Shown here: positions 25,088 through 34,686 of the stretch, piece by piece
How the letters are laid out: every line of letters starts with the position of its first letter
How positions within the stretch are numbered: position 1 is the stretch's first letter
Origin: Bifidobacterium imperatoris
GTDB taxonomy: Bacteria; Actinomycetota; Actinomycetes; Actinomycetales; Bifidobacteriaceae
Length of the DNA: 64,000 nt
Reading direction: 5' to 3'
Assembly: GCF_002860405.1 (NCBI RefSeq)
Contig: NZ_NMWV01000014.1
Span: 44,371 to 108,370 of the forward strand
Program-made: the position numbers and the translations under genes
The notes under the pieces: generated by a model
What the model was told of the DNA's origin: nothing
Database searches by the model: none
Seen by the model: the letters and a program-made list of their open reading frames with translations, nothing else

Positions 25088-25984
25088 ATGACTGCATGGA
25101 AGAAAATCACGGCATTGGCTACATCGGTATTGATGATTGCTGGATTGGCGGCATGTGGATCAGGTGATTCAAACACTGCAGAGTCAAACAGCGGCAAGCT
25201 TGAGGTCGTGGCATCCATCAACCAGTGGGGCTCCATAGCTGAAGATCTTGGTGGTAAATATGTCGAAGTCACCAACATCATGAGCAAAACCAATGTGGAA
25301 GCCCATGATTACGAGCCTACAAGCCGAGATGTAGCCAAGTTCCACTCCGCTCAGGTATCTATTGTGAACGGTGCCGATTACGATGCTTGGGCGGTGAAAG
25401 CTGCCGAATCAACCAACACTAATTTGGTTAATGTTGCCGATGCTGCAGGTATTGAGGATGGCGGAAACCCACACATCTGGTTCTCTGCCAAAGCTCGTTC
25501 CGCTGCTGCGGATGCCATCACCGCCGCCTATCAGGAAGCGGATTCAGCGCATAAGGCTGATTATGCAAAGCTCAACAAAGACTGGCACGCCAAGGCGGAC
25601 AAGCTTGAAACCAAGCTTGAGGAAGCGTCTGCAAAAACCAAGAATCTGCCGTATGCTGCAACCGAATCCGTGGCATGGTACTTGGCCGACGACCTCAAGA
25701 TGAAAGATGCCACGCCGAAGGGCTACGCGCAGGCTTCCGCCAATGAGAGCGAACCAACGCCCACCGATATCAAGAAATTCCAGGATGCGCTGAAGTCTGG
25801 CGGCATCACAATGCTGGTGCTCAATACCCAGGAATCCAATTCGACTACCGAGCAGATCACGACTGCTGCGAACAGTGCTGGTGTGCCGATTGTGGAACTT
25901 ACCGAGCAAATGCCTGCCGAATACAATGATTTGCTTGACTGGATGAATGCACTGGTCGACCAATTCACCGAAGCTGCAAAGTAA
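25088..25984 (+). CDS. Zinc/manganese-type substrate-binding lipoprotein
   Basis: A 298-residue cluster A-I (ZnuA/TroA-like) binding protein. The signal peptide ends in the lipobox LAAC (Cys near residue 22). Metal ligands are expected at the histidine of VEAHDYEPT, the histidine of NPHIWFS and acidic residues toward the C-terminus (MPAEYND). It lacks the long His-rich loop of ZnuA. The Zur-like gene and box upstream suggest zinc. No permease or ATPase follows, so it is an orphan that must work with a transporter encoded elsewhere. A strong terminator follows. Confidence 0.87.
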   Translation: MTAWKKITALATSVLMIAGLAACGSGDSNTAESNSGKLEVVASINQWGSIAEDLGGKYVEVTNIMSKTNVEAHDYEPTSRDVAKFHSAQVSIVNGADYDAWAVKAAESTNTNLVNVADAAGIEDGGNPHIWFSAKARSAAADAITAAYQEADSAHKADYAKLNKDWHAKADKLETKLEEASAKTKNLPYAATESVAWYLADDLKMKDATPKGYAQASANESEPTPTDIKKFQDALKSGGITMLVLNTQESNSTTEQITTAANSAGVPIVELTEQMPAEYNDLLDWMNALVDQFTEAAK

Positions 25985-26087
25985 GTATTGAATCAAAGCT
26001 GCACCAAGCTCTGTGCTGTTTCTGTGCGGATATGAAGCGAATACGGAGTCAATAGGCAGTGCGATGGGAAAGCCATTGTGCATATTC

Positions 26088-26118
26088 GGGTGCCTTGGAA
26101 AAATCCAAGGCACCCTTT
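26088..26118 (+). terminator. Intrinsic terminator after the metal-binding protein gene
   Basis: An 11-bp perfect stem, GGGTGCCTTGG (26088-26098) and CCAAGGCACCC (26105-26115), with loop AAAAAT and then TTT. It lies about 100 nt after the stop codon. Confidence 0.85.
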
Positions 26119-26230
26119 GCGTTAGGGTGAATAGTTAGGAAACAGTGAGGAAAACTGTGCCGCTATGGATTTTCCAAGGTTATGCGGTCACAATATGCCA
26201 TTGGAAAAGTAACCGAGAAACTGTAGGCGA

Positions 26231-28315
26231 ATGAGCGAGAACATTAGGAATACGAGTAGTAACACTGCGTCCAAGTTCCGTTGGAGGCTCTGGGAGAGTC
26301 GAGCTGAAGCGGACGAGGTCACGCCTAAGCATCCGCATAAGCCATTCCCCGGCTGGCTGTACGGCATCTTGTTCGTTGTTTTTGACATTGTTGCCGTTGC
26401 CGCGCTCGAAATCGGCGTTTCCTCCAGTTCCACCCGTGTGCAGGTTTCCAGCCCCACGGTCGGGTTCGGATTCGTCAGCAAGATGTGGACGGAAGGTAAT
26501 TTCGTTTTCCTGCTCAACGTGATACTCGTTGGACTTTTGTATCTCATGTTGTTGATGCTGTTCAACCGATTCTGGACCGCAAGCATTGTGATCATGGGTG
26601 CTGGCATTATTGTTGCGGCGATTGAGCATTTCAAAGTGGAGATTCGTTATGAGGCGATTCTGCCTGCGGATCTTGGATTCCTCGGCTCCAACACCGGTAA
26701 TATGCTCACATTCATTCCGGCTGGTGCGCATGTGACCATTCTTGTGGCGCTTGGAGCATTCGCCGCACTATTGGCGTTCGTGTTGGTATTGCGCCATTTC
26801 GACGGACGCAAGGGGCGTATGATTCAGACCAAGAACATGAGTCTGAATCTCACGTCTCGCCTCATTCTGGTGCTGTTACCGTTGCTCGGTTTTGCGCTGT
26901 ATTGCATGCAAGTGAGCACTACTGATTCCTGGGCCAACAAGCTTTCTCAAGGCATGGGCGATAAGCCGTCCATGTGGGATTCGGTCTATGATGCGCAACG
27001 CAACGGTCCGCTGGTGGCTTTTACCCGCCAGCTCAACCCGAAAGTCATGGAAAAGCCGGATAACTATTCCGAGGAAACCATGAAGGAGGTTGCGGCTCGA
27101 TACACCAAGACGGCCAAGCAGATCAACGCCTCCCGCTCCAACAACCTCAACGATTCCACTGTGGTGTATGTGCTTTCCGAATCCTTCTCGGATCCGAGCC
27201 GAGTGCCGGGTCTTAAGGTCAATAAGGATTCGATGCCGAATATTCGCAAAATCAAGGAGAACACCACTTCGGGCCTTATGCTTTCCTCCGGTTATGGTGG
27301 CGGCACGGCGAACCTTGAATACATGGGGCTTTCCGGTCTGAGCATGGCTAATTTCGATTCTTCCTTGACCAGCCCATACCAGCAGCTGGTACCGAGCGCG
27401 CATTGGACACCGACCATTAACCAGATGTGGGGTGCGCCCGCCAATTCGCTCGGCTACCATCCGTATGAGTCCAGCATGTATTCGCGCGCCACGAACTATA
27501 AGAAGTTCGGTTTCTCACACTTCTATACGCTGACTGGCCCGGATGTGATCAAGTATCAGGACAAGATCGACGATTCGCCGTATGTTTCGGATAAGTCTTC
27601 GTATGATTCGGCGCTCGAGGGCATCAAGTCCGGCAAGTCGAACAAGTTCATCCAGATCATCACGATGCAGAACCACATGCCGTATCACGAGTGGTACAAG
27701 AACAACGACTATACTGCCGAATCCACCACGGGCACGCCGTTGGAAAAGGATGAGCAGGAGTCCATCGAAACCTATCAGAAGGGTGTGGAGATTACCGATC
27801 AGGCCACACAGGAATTCCTGGATGAGCTCGATGCGCTCGACAAGCCGGTCACTGTGGTGTTCTATGGCGACCACTTGCCTGGCATCTACTCCTCGGCTAG
27901 CGAAGATGAGAACAATTCGTTGGCCTTGCATTTGACCGACTACTTCATCTGGTCGAACAAGGCTTCCAGTTCGCAAGGCAATAAGACGGATGATGCCGCC
28001 TACTCCTCGCCGAACTTCTTCGTGGCTCAGGCCGCCGAGCATATGGATGCCAAGGTATCGCCATATCTTGCATTCCTGACTGAAATGCACTCCAAGATTG
28101 CTGCTATGGAACCGCCAGTGGTCAATAAGATTCAGGGCTGGGACCGCATTCCTGAAGGGCAGAGCATTTATTTGGATCAGGAAGGCAATCCGATGAGTGA
28201 AGAGGACTTCGACGAGGAAACTAAGCAGTTGCTCGCCGATTACAAGCTCATCCAGTATGACATCACCGCTGGCAAAAACTACCTCAAAGACACCAGCTTT
28301 ATGACGTTGCCGTAA
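26231..28315 (+). CDS. LTA synthase-like sulfatase-family membrane enzyme
   Basis: A 694-residue protein with about five N-terminal membrane helices (roughly 45-225) and an external alkaline-phosphatase-superfamily domain (about 310-620). Metal-site motifs are VVYVLSESFSDPS, the candidate catalytic threonine in GYGGGTANLEYMG, and VVFYGDHLPGIY. It resembles LtaS/OpgB-type glycerophosphate transferases, which move glycerol phosphate from phosphatidylglycerol to surface polymers. Bifidobacteria carry unusual glycerophosphate-decorated lipoglycans, a fitting product, but this is inferred. The start ATG has a weak ribosome site. It is monocistronic, following a strong terminator. Confidence 0.85.
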   Translation: MSENIRNTSSNTASKFRWRLWESRAEADEVTPKHPHKPFPGWLYGILFVVFDIVAVAALEIGVSSSSTRVQVSSPTVGFGFVSKMWTEGNFVFLLNVILVGLLYLMLLMLFNRFWTASIVIMGAGIIVAAIEHFKVEIRYEAILPADLGFLGSNTGNMLTFIPAGAHVTILVALGAFAALLAFVLVLRHFDGRKGRMIQTKNMSLNLTSRLILVLLPLLGFALYCMQVSTTDSWANKLSQGMGDKPSMWDSVYDAQRNGPLVAFTRQLNPKVMEKPDNYSEETMKEVAARYTKTAKQINASRSNNLNDSTVVYVLSESFSDPSRVPGLKVNKDSMPNIRKIKENTTSGLMLSSGYGGGTANLEYMGLSGLSMANFDSSLTSPYQQLVPSAHWTPTINQMWGAPANSLGYHPYESSMYSRATNYKKFGFSHFYTLTGPDVIKYQDKIDDSPYVSDKSSYDSALEGIKSGKSNKFIQIITMQNHMPYHEWYKNNDYTAESTTGTPLEKDEQESIETYQKGVEITDQATQEFLDELDALDKPVTVVFYGDHLPGIYSSASEDENNSLALHLTDYFIWSNKASSSQGNKTDDAAYSSPNFFVAQAAEHMDAKVSPYLAFLTEMHSKIAAMEPPVVNKIQGWDRIPEGQSIYLDQEGNPMSEEDFDEETKQLLADYKLIQYDITAGKNYLKDTSFMTLP

Positions 28316-28382
28316 AGCGAGTGCATAAACTCGCATATTGCTATCGTGCGGCACACGCCATAGAACGGCCTACAATAAAGCC

Positions 28383-31016
28383 ATGAAGCGCGTCAATATC
28401 AACTCCGGTTGGCAATTCCGTTCCATAAGCAGTGCAGGCAAGGGTGCTTGGCAGTCCATCACGCTTCCGCATGACGCGATGATTCATGAGCCGCGCACCC
28501 CGCGCACAGGGAACGGCTACAATACTGGATACTATCCAGGCGGCAGTTACGAATACCGAACTACGCTGGATTTAATCGACCTGCCGGCCGCATGCCTCAT
28601 GGAATTCGAAGGCGTTTATCCAGGGGCCACGGTGCTGGTCAATAATGAGCCAGCCGGAGAACTCGCCTACGGTTATGGCGACTATTACCTCGATATCGCC
28701 GATCTCCTGCACACCGGTTCCAATACCGTCACCGTGCTCGTAGACAACTCCCATGTGCCGAATTCCCGCTGGTATTCCGGTTCCGGCATCTATCGTCCGG
28801 TATGGCTATGGACTGGGGAGCATACTGATGTGATTCGCCCGGATACTGTGCGCATTGACACTGTAGTGAGCGCGGGCGCAACGGCCAGCGCAACGGTAAC
28901 TGTCAATCTCGATAATCCACCGATTCTCGGCCAATATCTCAACACGGCCATCATCGATGCCGATGGTGATACGGTGGCTGAATTTCAGGATGATGCCGGC
29001 ATCATTGACTCTGCGCAACTATGGTCGCCGGATTCGCCGACGTTATACACCGCACAGCTCACGCTTCATGATGCCGATGGCACGATTCTCGACACACATA
29101 CGGAACGTTTCGGCATCCGTACATTAACCTGCGATGCTCAACATGGCTTATGCATCAATGGCAAACGCATCATCCTCAACGGTGGCTGCGTGCATCATGA
29201 CAATGGTATTCTCGGCGCCGCAACCCTGCCGCAGGCCGAATACCGCCGCGCCAGAATCATGAAGAACCAAGGATTCAACGCCATTCGATCCGCCCATAAT
29301 CCACTCTCCAAAGCCTTCCTTGACGTCTGCGATGAACTTGGTCTGCTGGTGATGGATGAAGCATTCGACATGTGGTGGATGCATAAAACCAGTTACGATT
29401 ACGCCGGTTCTTTCCGGGAACATTACGCCGAGGATTTGGCTTCGATGGTGCGCAAAGACCGCAATCATCCCAGTGTAGTGCTGTATTCGATTGGCAATGA
29501 AATAGCGGATACCAAGTCGCCGCGTGCCGCTGATGCCGCACGCTCAATGTGCTCCATTATCCGAGGATTTGATTCAAACAGACCAATCATCGACTGCGTA
29601 AATCCAATCTCCCTGTCTTTGGCCGCTAAAACCCAGGCTGATATGGACCAGCATGACGCTGCAGTGGAAGGAGAGCCCGGCCTCAACACCACACTCGAAC
29701 ATGCTTCCGGCCCGGCAATGCTCACGGTCGTGGACAAGCTGATGCCCGCGGCGCTCGCTACCAGCATTATGGATAGGCAAACCAACGCGGTATTCAACGA
29801 GGTTGATGTGGCCGGATTGAACTATTGCCGCCAAGGTCCTGAGTATTTCCACCGCAAGCATCCTGATCGTGTGTTTTGTGCCAGTGAAACCTACCCTCAG
29901 GAGATTGCCTACACTTGGCCTGATGCCAAACGATTGCCGTATTTGATTGGTGATTTTGTGTGGACCGGGTGGGATTATATTGGCGAAGCCTCGGTCAGTG
30001 CGTGGGCGTATTCCCATCCTGAGCCGTATGGTTGGATGCGCGAATACGGTCATCGTATGGCCATTCGCGGCCGCGCCACGGGCCCGTATCGTCGTTATCC
30101 GGGATTGCTGGGTGGCTCAGGCCTTATCGATATCACTGGCATGGCAACCAGCCAGATGCTGTATCGGCAGATTGTTACCGGGGTGCGGCGTGCGCCGGCC
30201 ATCACCGTGCGGCCCATGCAGTTGCTCTATGGGGATGGCGCCACTCGTGCCGGGCGAACGTTGCGGTTCATCGAGCGTGGGCATGACGGTGTGGAAAGCT
30301 GGTCATGGAGCGGCTATGAGGGACGTGACGCGATAGTGCAAGTGTTTTCAGGTGGCAAAACCGTGCAGCTGACGCTCAATGGCAAAGTGGTCGGCACCGC
30401 TCCGGTACGCCAGTGCATGGCTGAATTCCATGTGCCGTATGAGCCGGGGAAACTGGTTGCTACAGCTTATGATGCTCATGATCGCGCTATTTCCAGCAGT
30501 TCGCTGGTTTCCGCAAGTGCCGAAATGCAAGTCACCACGCAATTTGAGCAGGCGTTCAACCCGTATCCGCAGGATGATTCGCGATGGGAGTCAAGCGAAC
30601 TGATTTATGAGTCCATTGCTCTGACCGACGCTCATGGCATTGTGCATGTTACTGATGATCGCCGTATTACCGTACTGCCAGATGGCAGTGTGATAGTTGG
30701 CGCGGCGGTATCGGATGATGCCGATGGTGTGAGCCGCCGACAGTTTGTTTCACATGATGTTTCACGCGACGATATGCCGGTAACGCAGGCCAGCCGTGAA
30801 AAGGATTTGGCTGCGGCGGCAGGAGGCGTGCTTGCGCATACCTCATCTGCAGATGCCGAATTGCGGGAACTGCTGAGTCATGCGGAACTTCTCGGTGTGG
30901 CCAGTGCTAATCCGATTACCGCGGATGCGCTCGCCGGCAATACATGCACTACGTACTTTGGCCGCGCTCAAGCCATTTGGCGTGTTCCTTCATACCTTGC
31001 CGGCTCTACGTTCTGA
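28383..31016 (+). CDS. GH2 glycoside hydrolase (beta-galactosidase-like)
   Basis: An 877-residue intracellular enzyme with a GH2 sugar-binding domain (about 5-145), an Ig-like domain (150-245), a TIM barrel (250-560) and C-terminal beta domains (DUF4982-like around 590-700). The acid/base is Glu373 in YSIGNEIADT and the nucleophile Glu502 in CASETYP. Family 2 contains beta-galactosidases, glucuronidases and mannosidases; galactosidase is favoured by general similarity, not proven. A TACAAT box lies 6 nt before the ATG at 28383, suggesting a leaderless message; there is no ribosome site. The aldehyde dehydrogenase gene follows after 9 nt. Confidence 0.87.
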   Translation: MKRVNINSGWQFRSISSAGKGAWQSITLPHDAMIHEPRTPRTGNGYNTGYYPGGSYEYRTTLDLIDLPAACLMEFEGVYPGATVLVNNEPAGELAYGYGDYYLDIADLLHTGSNTVTVLVDNSHVPNSRWYSGSGIYRPVWLWTGEHTDVIRPDTVRIDTVVSAGATASATVTVNLDNPPILGQYLNTAIIDADGDTVAEFQDDAGIIDSAQLWSPDSPTLYTAQLTLHDADGTILDTHTERFGIRTLTCDAQHGLCINGKRIILNGGCVHHDNGILGAATLPQAEYRRARIMKNQGFNAIRSAHNPLSKAFLDVCDELGLLVMDEAFDMWWMHKTSYDYAGSFREHYAEDLASMVRKDRNHPSVVLYSIGNEIADTKSPRAADAARSMCSIIRGFDSNRPIIDCVNPISLSLAAKTQADMDQHDAAVEGEPGLNTTLEHASGPAMLTVVDKLMPAALATSIMDRQTNAVFNEVDVAGLNYCRQGPEYFHRKHPDRVFCASETYPQEIAYTWPDAKRLPYLIGDFVWTGWDYIGEASVSAWAYSHPEPYGWMREYGHRMAIRGRATGPYRRYPGLLGGSGLIDITGMATSQMLYRQIVTGVRRAPAITVRPMQLLYGDGATRAGRTLRFIERGHDGVESWSWSGYEGRDAIVQVFSGGKTVQLTLNGKVVGTAPVRQCMAEFHVPYEPGKLVATAYDAHDRAISSSSLVSASAEMQVTTQFEQAFNPYPQDDSRWESSELIYESIALTDAHGIVHVTDDRRITVLPDGSVIVGAAVSDDADGVSRRQFVSHDVSRDDMPVTQASREKDLAAAAGGVLAHTSSADAELRELLSHAELLGVASANPITADALAGNTCTTYFGRAQAIWRVPSYLAGSTF

Positions 31017-31025
31017 AAGAACGGT

Positions 31026-32408
31026 ATGCTTATGTTTTCTGAATCCGTTACCCAGCTTAAGCATGCCTATGCGTCCGGCCGCACTCGGCCGCTGGCTTGG
31101 CGCCGTGCGCAATTGGATGCACTTCGACGCCTGCTTGCAAAGCATACGCAGGATTTCATTGCAGCTGAGACTGCTGATCTTGGTAAGCCAGCTGCAGAAA
31201 CCGTGCTGATGGAATTGAATCTGGTGTCGTCGGAGGCCAGATTCGTTCGCCATCGGCTGCGTAGTTGGACTGCTCGCCATCCTCAGCCTATGCCGTGGGC
31301 ACTGCAGCCGGCAGCAGGATGGACTATTGCCGAACCGAAAGGCGTGGTGTTGATTATCGCGCCGTGGAATTATCCGGTGCTGCTGGCTCTTGAACCGCTT
31401 GCTGATGCATTGGCAGCTGGTAATGCTGTGTGCATTAAGCCCTCTGAACTTGCCCCGCATACATCACAATTGATTGCCGAGCTGGTTCCGCGATACTTGG
31501 ACGGCGAAGCCATCACAGTTGTGGAAGGTGGCGCAGAGGAAACCGGCAGACTATTGGAATGCGAGTTCGACCACATCTTCTATACGGGTGGCGAACGAGT
31601 CGGTAAGATTGTCATGACCGCCGCGGCTAAGCATTTGACTCCGGTCACGTTGGAGCTTGGTGGTAAGTCGCCATGTTTCGTGGATAGTACTGTGAACTTG
31701 AATGTTGCTGCCCGGCGCATTGCATGGGGCAAGTTCTCCAACGCTGGCCAAACCTGTGTGGCTCCCGATTATGTGCTTGCCACTGCGGATATTGCGCAAG
31801 CGTTGGCGGAGCGAATTGCGCTGGCGGTAACCGAGTTCTATGGGGAAAATCCTGCAATGTCGCCTGATTATGGGCGGATTGTCAATGATCGTCATTTCGA
31901 TCGATTGTGTGGTCTCATGTCGGATGGTCGTGTGGTATGCGGTGGAACGGTCGACCGTGAAGCACGGTATATTGCGCCGACCGTACTTTTGGGCACACGG
32001 CCTGATGCGCCTGTGATGCAGGAGGAGATTTTTGGCCCGGTTCTGCCGATCCTGGTGGTTGAAGACGTGGAATCTGCTATTCGGTTCATCAAGGATCGTC
32101 CGCATCCACTGGCTGCATACGTGTTTTCAAACCGCCGTGCAGTTAGGCGCGCGTTTGAATGTCAAACGTCTTCTGGTGCTCTTGGTTATTCGTTGACGTT
32201 GGCGCAGTTGCTGTCCAGTCGATTACCGTTCGGTGGGGTAGGAGCCTCCGGTATGGGTGCCTATCATGGCAAAGCTGGTTTCGATACGATGAGTCATATC
32301 AAAACCGTGGTTTCCAAGCCGCAATTTCCGGATACGCTGCAGATGATTTATCCGCCATTGCATACAGTACGTACCGCGTTGATTACATTGCTGTCCAAGT
32401 TGAGCTGA
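31026..32408 (+). CDS. Class 3-like NAD(P)-dependent aldehyde dehydrogenase
   Basis: A 460-residue aldehyde dehydrogenase without a signal peptide. The catalytic thiol is Cys244 in NAGQTCVAPDY, the general base Glu210 in TLELGGKSP, and the oxyanion asparagine lies in APWNYP. The short length and the sequence RLPFGGVGASGMGAYHGKAGFDTMSH are typical of the fatty/aromatic aldehyde class (ALDH3/YwdH). It starts 9 nt after the GH2 gene, so the two are probably one operon, although no pathway joins them obviously. Confidence 0.9.
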   Translation: MLMFSESVTQLKHAYASGRTRPLAWRRAQLDALRRLLAKHTQDFIAAETADLGKPAAETVLMELNLVSSEARFVRHRLRSWTARHPQPMPWALQPAAGWTIAEPKGVVLIIAPWNYPVLLALEPLADALAAGNAVCIKPSELAPHTSQLIAELVPRYLDGEAITVVEGGAEETGRLLECEFDHIFYTGGERVGKIVMTAAAKHLTPVTLELGGKSPCFVDSTVNLNVAARRIAWGKFSNAGQTCVAPDYVLATADIAQALAERIALAVTEFYGENPAMSPDYGRIVNDRHFDRLCGLMSDGRVVCGGTVDREARYIAPTVLLGTRPDAPVMQEEIFGPVLPILVVEDVESAIRFIKDRPHPLAAYVFSNRRAVRRAFECQTSSGALGYSLTLAQLLSSRLPFGGVGASGMGAYHGKAGFDTMSHIKTVVSKPQFPDTLQMIYPPLHTVRTALITLLSKLS

Positions 32409-32421
32409 AACCTGGGAAATA

Positions 32422-32469
32422 ACAGCGAGGGGTTAATGAGCTGTGTGATGCTCATTAACCCCTCGCTGT
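32422..32469. terminator. Bidirectional hairpin between ALDH and NlpC/P60 genes
   Basis: A perfect 19-bp stem (32422-32440 with 32451-32469; core CAGCGAGGGGTTAATGAG) with a 10-nt loop, at a convergent gene junction. There is no long T tract on either side, so termination efficiency is uncertain. Confidence 0.75.
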
Positions 32470-32494
32470 AGGAATTGGAATTATGCGTTGATGC

Positions 32495-33190
32495 TTACTT
32501 CAGCACGCGGTAATACTGCATGCCACTCATGACTGCGGTGACTCGTGTGCCGAGAGCCGGAGTCATGGCGTGAATCATCAGACCATTGCCGATATAGATG
32601 CCGGCGTGCGTCGAACTGATCATCAGATCACCAGGCTGCGGGTCGGAAACCAGTGTGCCGGCAGAGCCTTGGCTAGCGGCAACGCGGGGGAGCGTGATGC
32701 CGAAATGAGCGAACACATAGGAAGTGAAGCCGGAGCAATCCCAGCCATCAGGAGTGGTGCCACCGTATACGTATGGGGAACCTTGGAACTGCAGTGCATA
32801 CGCTACCAAATCAGAGGCGCTGCCGGATACCGGAACGTCGCTGGCGGCAATGCTGGTACGGCTGGAGCTGCGGCTGGCTGCTTCAGATGCGGCTTGTGAT
32901 TGAGCTTGAGCTTCAGCGTCTTTTTCTGCCTGAGACTGGGTCTGCGGAACATTCAGGGATTCAACATCGCCCCAGTTGCCGTCGCTTTCGGTGGCGACGG
33001 ATTCAGTGCCTACCGAAATGTGGCGAGTGGTTTTGACTGCGGGGAATGCGCGGGCGGAGGTCGTGGTAACGGCTGCGGTATCTGCGGCGGTGGCCATAGG
33101 CACAATACCCAGCGGAAGAGCAAGAGCTGCGACAGAGGCGATAATGGCCGCAACTTTACGAGTACGGGTAGAGGGGGGGAACTTCGTCAT
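32495..33190 (-). CDS. Secreted NlpC/P60 peptidoglycan endopeptidase
   Basis: A 231-residue secreted protein. The signal peptide (hydrophobic 13-30) is cleaved near ATAAD. An Ala/Gln/Ser-rich linker (85-120) precedes the NlpC/P60 domain (about 124-231), with catalytic Cys152 in DGWDCSGF, His195 in STHAGIY and His207 as the third residue. Such enzymes cut gamma-D-Glu-diamino-acid bonds in cell-wall peptides. The ATG at 33190 gives a normal signal peptide; the upstream in-frame ATGs do not. A GGAAGGA site is 13 nt away, rather distant. It has no separate wall-binding domain. Confidence 0.9.
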   Translation of the reverse strand: MTKFPPSTRTRKVAAIIASVAALALPLGIVPMATAADTAAVTTTSARAFPAVKTTRHISVGTESVATESDGNWGDVESLNVPQTQSQAEKDAEAQAQSQAASEAASRSSSRTSIAASDVPVSGSASDLVAYALQFQGSPYVYGGTTPDGWDCSGFTSYVFAHFGITLPRVAASQGSAGTLVSDPQPGDLMISSTHAGIYIGNGLMIHAMTPALGTRVTAVMSGMQYYRVLK

Positions 33191-33236
33191 GAATACAGTA
33201 ATTCCTTCCGGACAAACTGCCATCAACTATAACTTT

Positions 33237-33264
33237 GCCCCTGTACCTATGTAGGCACAGGGGC
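33237..33264. promoter_or_regulatory. Hairpin in the nlpC 5' region
   Basis: GCCCCTGT (33237-33244) pairs with ACAGGGGC (33257-33264), and an inner CCTA/TAGG extends the stem to a two-base tip. It lies 46 nt before the NlpC/P60 start on the transcribed strand. It could be a leader hairpin or an operator; no T tract follows, so it is not a typical terminator. Confidence 0.5.
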
Positions 33265-33301
33265 ATGCGTTGCGTTCACTACTTCATCGCACATTCAGGT
33301 T

Positions 33302-33408
33302 CCTGAAGTAGCAGAAGTAGTGCAGCTGCAAGGCGCGTCGAGGAAGGCGTACAAAGGTACGTCGACGAGACTGCAACGCGGCAGATGTGCTGCTTCTGCT
33401 ACTTCAGG
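33302..33408. repeat. Long hairpin overlapping the 3' end of purD
   Basis: The outer arms CCTGAAGTAGCAGAAG (33302-33317) and their exact complement (33393-33408) enclose further imperfectly paired arms and the tip GTAC-AAAG-GTAC (around 33349-33360). The right arm contains the last codons and stop of purD (stop at 33399-33401), so coding sequence forms one side of the stem. It is probably the purD terminator or a transcript stabiliser. It shares no core with elements A-C. Confidence 0.75.
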
Positions 33409-34667
33409 GCTTTGAAGCCGATGTCGTGGCGATAAAACAGTCCCCGAAGTTCCAGCTTGTCGATGATCGCGTAGACCTTGTCCTGGGCGGACTTGATGTC
33501 CGGGGCGGAGGTTTCAACGAGGAGTACGCGGCCAGAGTTGGCGATGAGACCACCCTTGTCGTCGGAGGTGACGCCGGCGTAGTAAACGTGGGAATCCTCA
33601 TCAACGTCGATTTCGGGAACGTGGGCGCCCTTGATGACGTTCTCCGGGTAACCCTTGGAGGCGATGACCACGCCGAGGGTGGCGTTGGACTCATTCCAGG
33701 TGAACTCGGGGTTGCCGTTGTTGAGAATGGCGTTGATGCCGGCACCGAGATCGGAGGTGAGCTTCGGGAGCACGACTTCGGTTTCCGGATCTCCGAAACG
33801 AGCGTTGAATTCGATGACCTTCGGGCCATCAGCGGTGGCGATCAGGCCAGCGTAAAGGATGCCGGTGAATGGAGTACCTTCCTCGGCCATGCCTTCGACG
33901 GTGGGGCGTACGATCTTTTCGATGGCTTCGTCAATCACGGACTGCGGAATCTGCGGAACCGGGCTGTAGGCGCCCATGCCACCGGTGTTCGGGCCTTCGT
34001 CGCCATCGTAGGCGCGCTTGTGGTCCTGAGAAATCGGCATTGGCCAGAATTCGGTGCCGTTGACGAAGCTCATCAGGGAGAATTCCTGACCCTCGAGGAA
34101 GTCTTCGATAACAACCTTGGCGCCAGCGGAGCCGAAGCGATGATCGACGAAAATATCTTCCAGTGCGCGAATGGCGGTGTGCAGGTCCATAGCCACGGTC
34201 ACGCCCTTGCCAGCTGCCAAACCATCGGCCTTGATAACAATCGGGGCACCATGATCGTTGACGTAGTCCTTGGCAAGCTCCAGGTCGCTGAAGGTCTGGT
34301 ATTTAGCGGTCGGAATGTTGTGACGCTCCATGAGCTGCTTGGCGAAGTCCTTGGAGCCTTCGATCTGAGCGGCGGCCTTGTTCGGGCCGAATGCCTTGAT
34401 GCCAGCTGCTGCGAAGTCGTCCACAAGACCTTCGATCAGCGGTACTTCAGGGCCAACGAACACCCAGTCGTAATGGTTCTGCTGCACGAATTCGATGAGT
34501 GCGGCATGATTCGACTGGCTCAGGTGCGTGATATGAATACCGTCCTTGACCATGCCGGGGTTGCCCGGGGCCACGGTGACTTCATCGACGCTTGCACCTT
34601 TGAGCAGGGTGTATGCGATGGTGTGCTCGCGGGCACCGGAGCCGATGACGAGAACTTTCTGACCCAT
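33399..34667 (-). CDS. purD: Phosphoribosylamine-glycine ligase (GAR synthetase)
   Basis: A 422-residue ATP-grasp ligase joining phosphoribosylamine and glycine, step 2 of purine synthesis. MGQKVLVIGSGAREHTIAYTLLK is the PurD N-terminus. The ATP-grasp loops include IVIKADGLAAGKGVTV, MGAYSPVPQ and VIEFNARFGDPETEV. The ATG at 34667 was chosen over the upstream start at 34682 because GAAAGGA precedes it and it matches the family N-terminus. It is the last gene of the leftward purF-purM-purD run, 66 nt after purM. Confidence 0.96.
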   Translation of the reverse strand: MGQKVLVIGSGAREHTIAYTLLKGASVDEVTVAPGNPGMVKDGIHITHLSQSNHAALIEFVQQNHYDWVFVGPEVPLIEGLVDDFAAAGIKAFGPNKAAAQIEGSKDFAKQLMERHNIPTAKYQTFSDLELAKDYVNDHGAPIVIKADGLAAGKGVTVAMDLHTAIRALEDIFVDHRFGSAGAKVVIEDFLEGQEFSLMSFVNGTEFWPMPISQDHKRAYDGDEGPNTGGMGAYSPVPQIPQSVIDEAIEKIVRPTVEGMAEEGTPFTGILYAGLIATADGPKVIEFNARFGDPETEVVLPKLTSDLGAGINAILNNGNPEFTWNESNATLGVVIASKGYPENVIKGAHVPEIDVDEDSHVYYAGVTSDDKGGLIANSGRVLLVETSAPDIKSAQDKVYAIIDKLELRGLFYRHDIGFKALK

Positions 34668-34686
34668 GATTGTCCTTTCCAATGAG

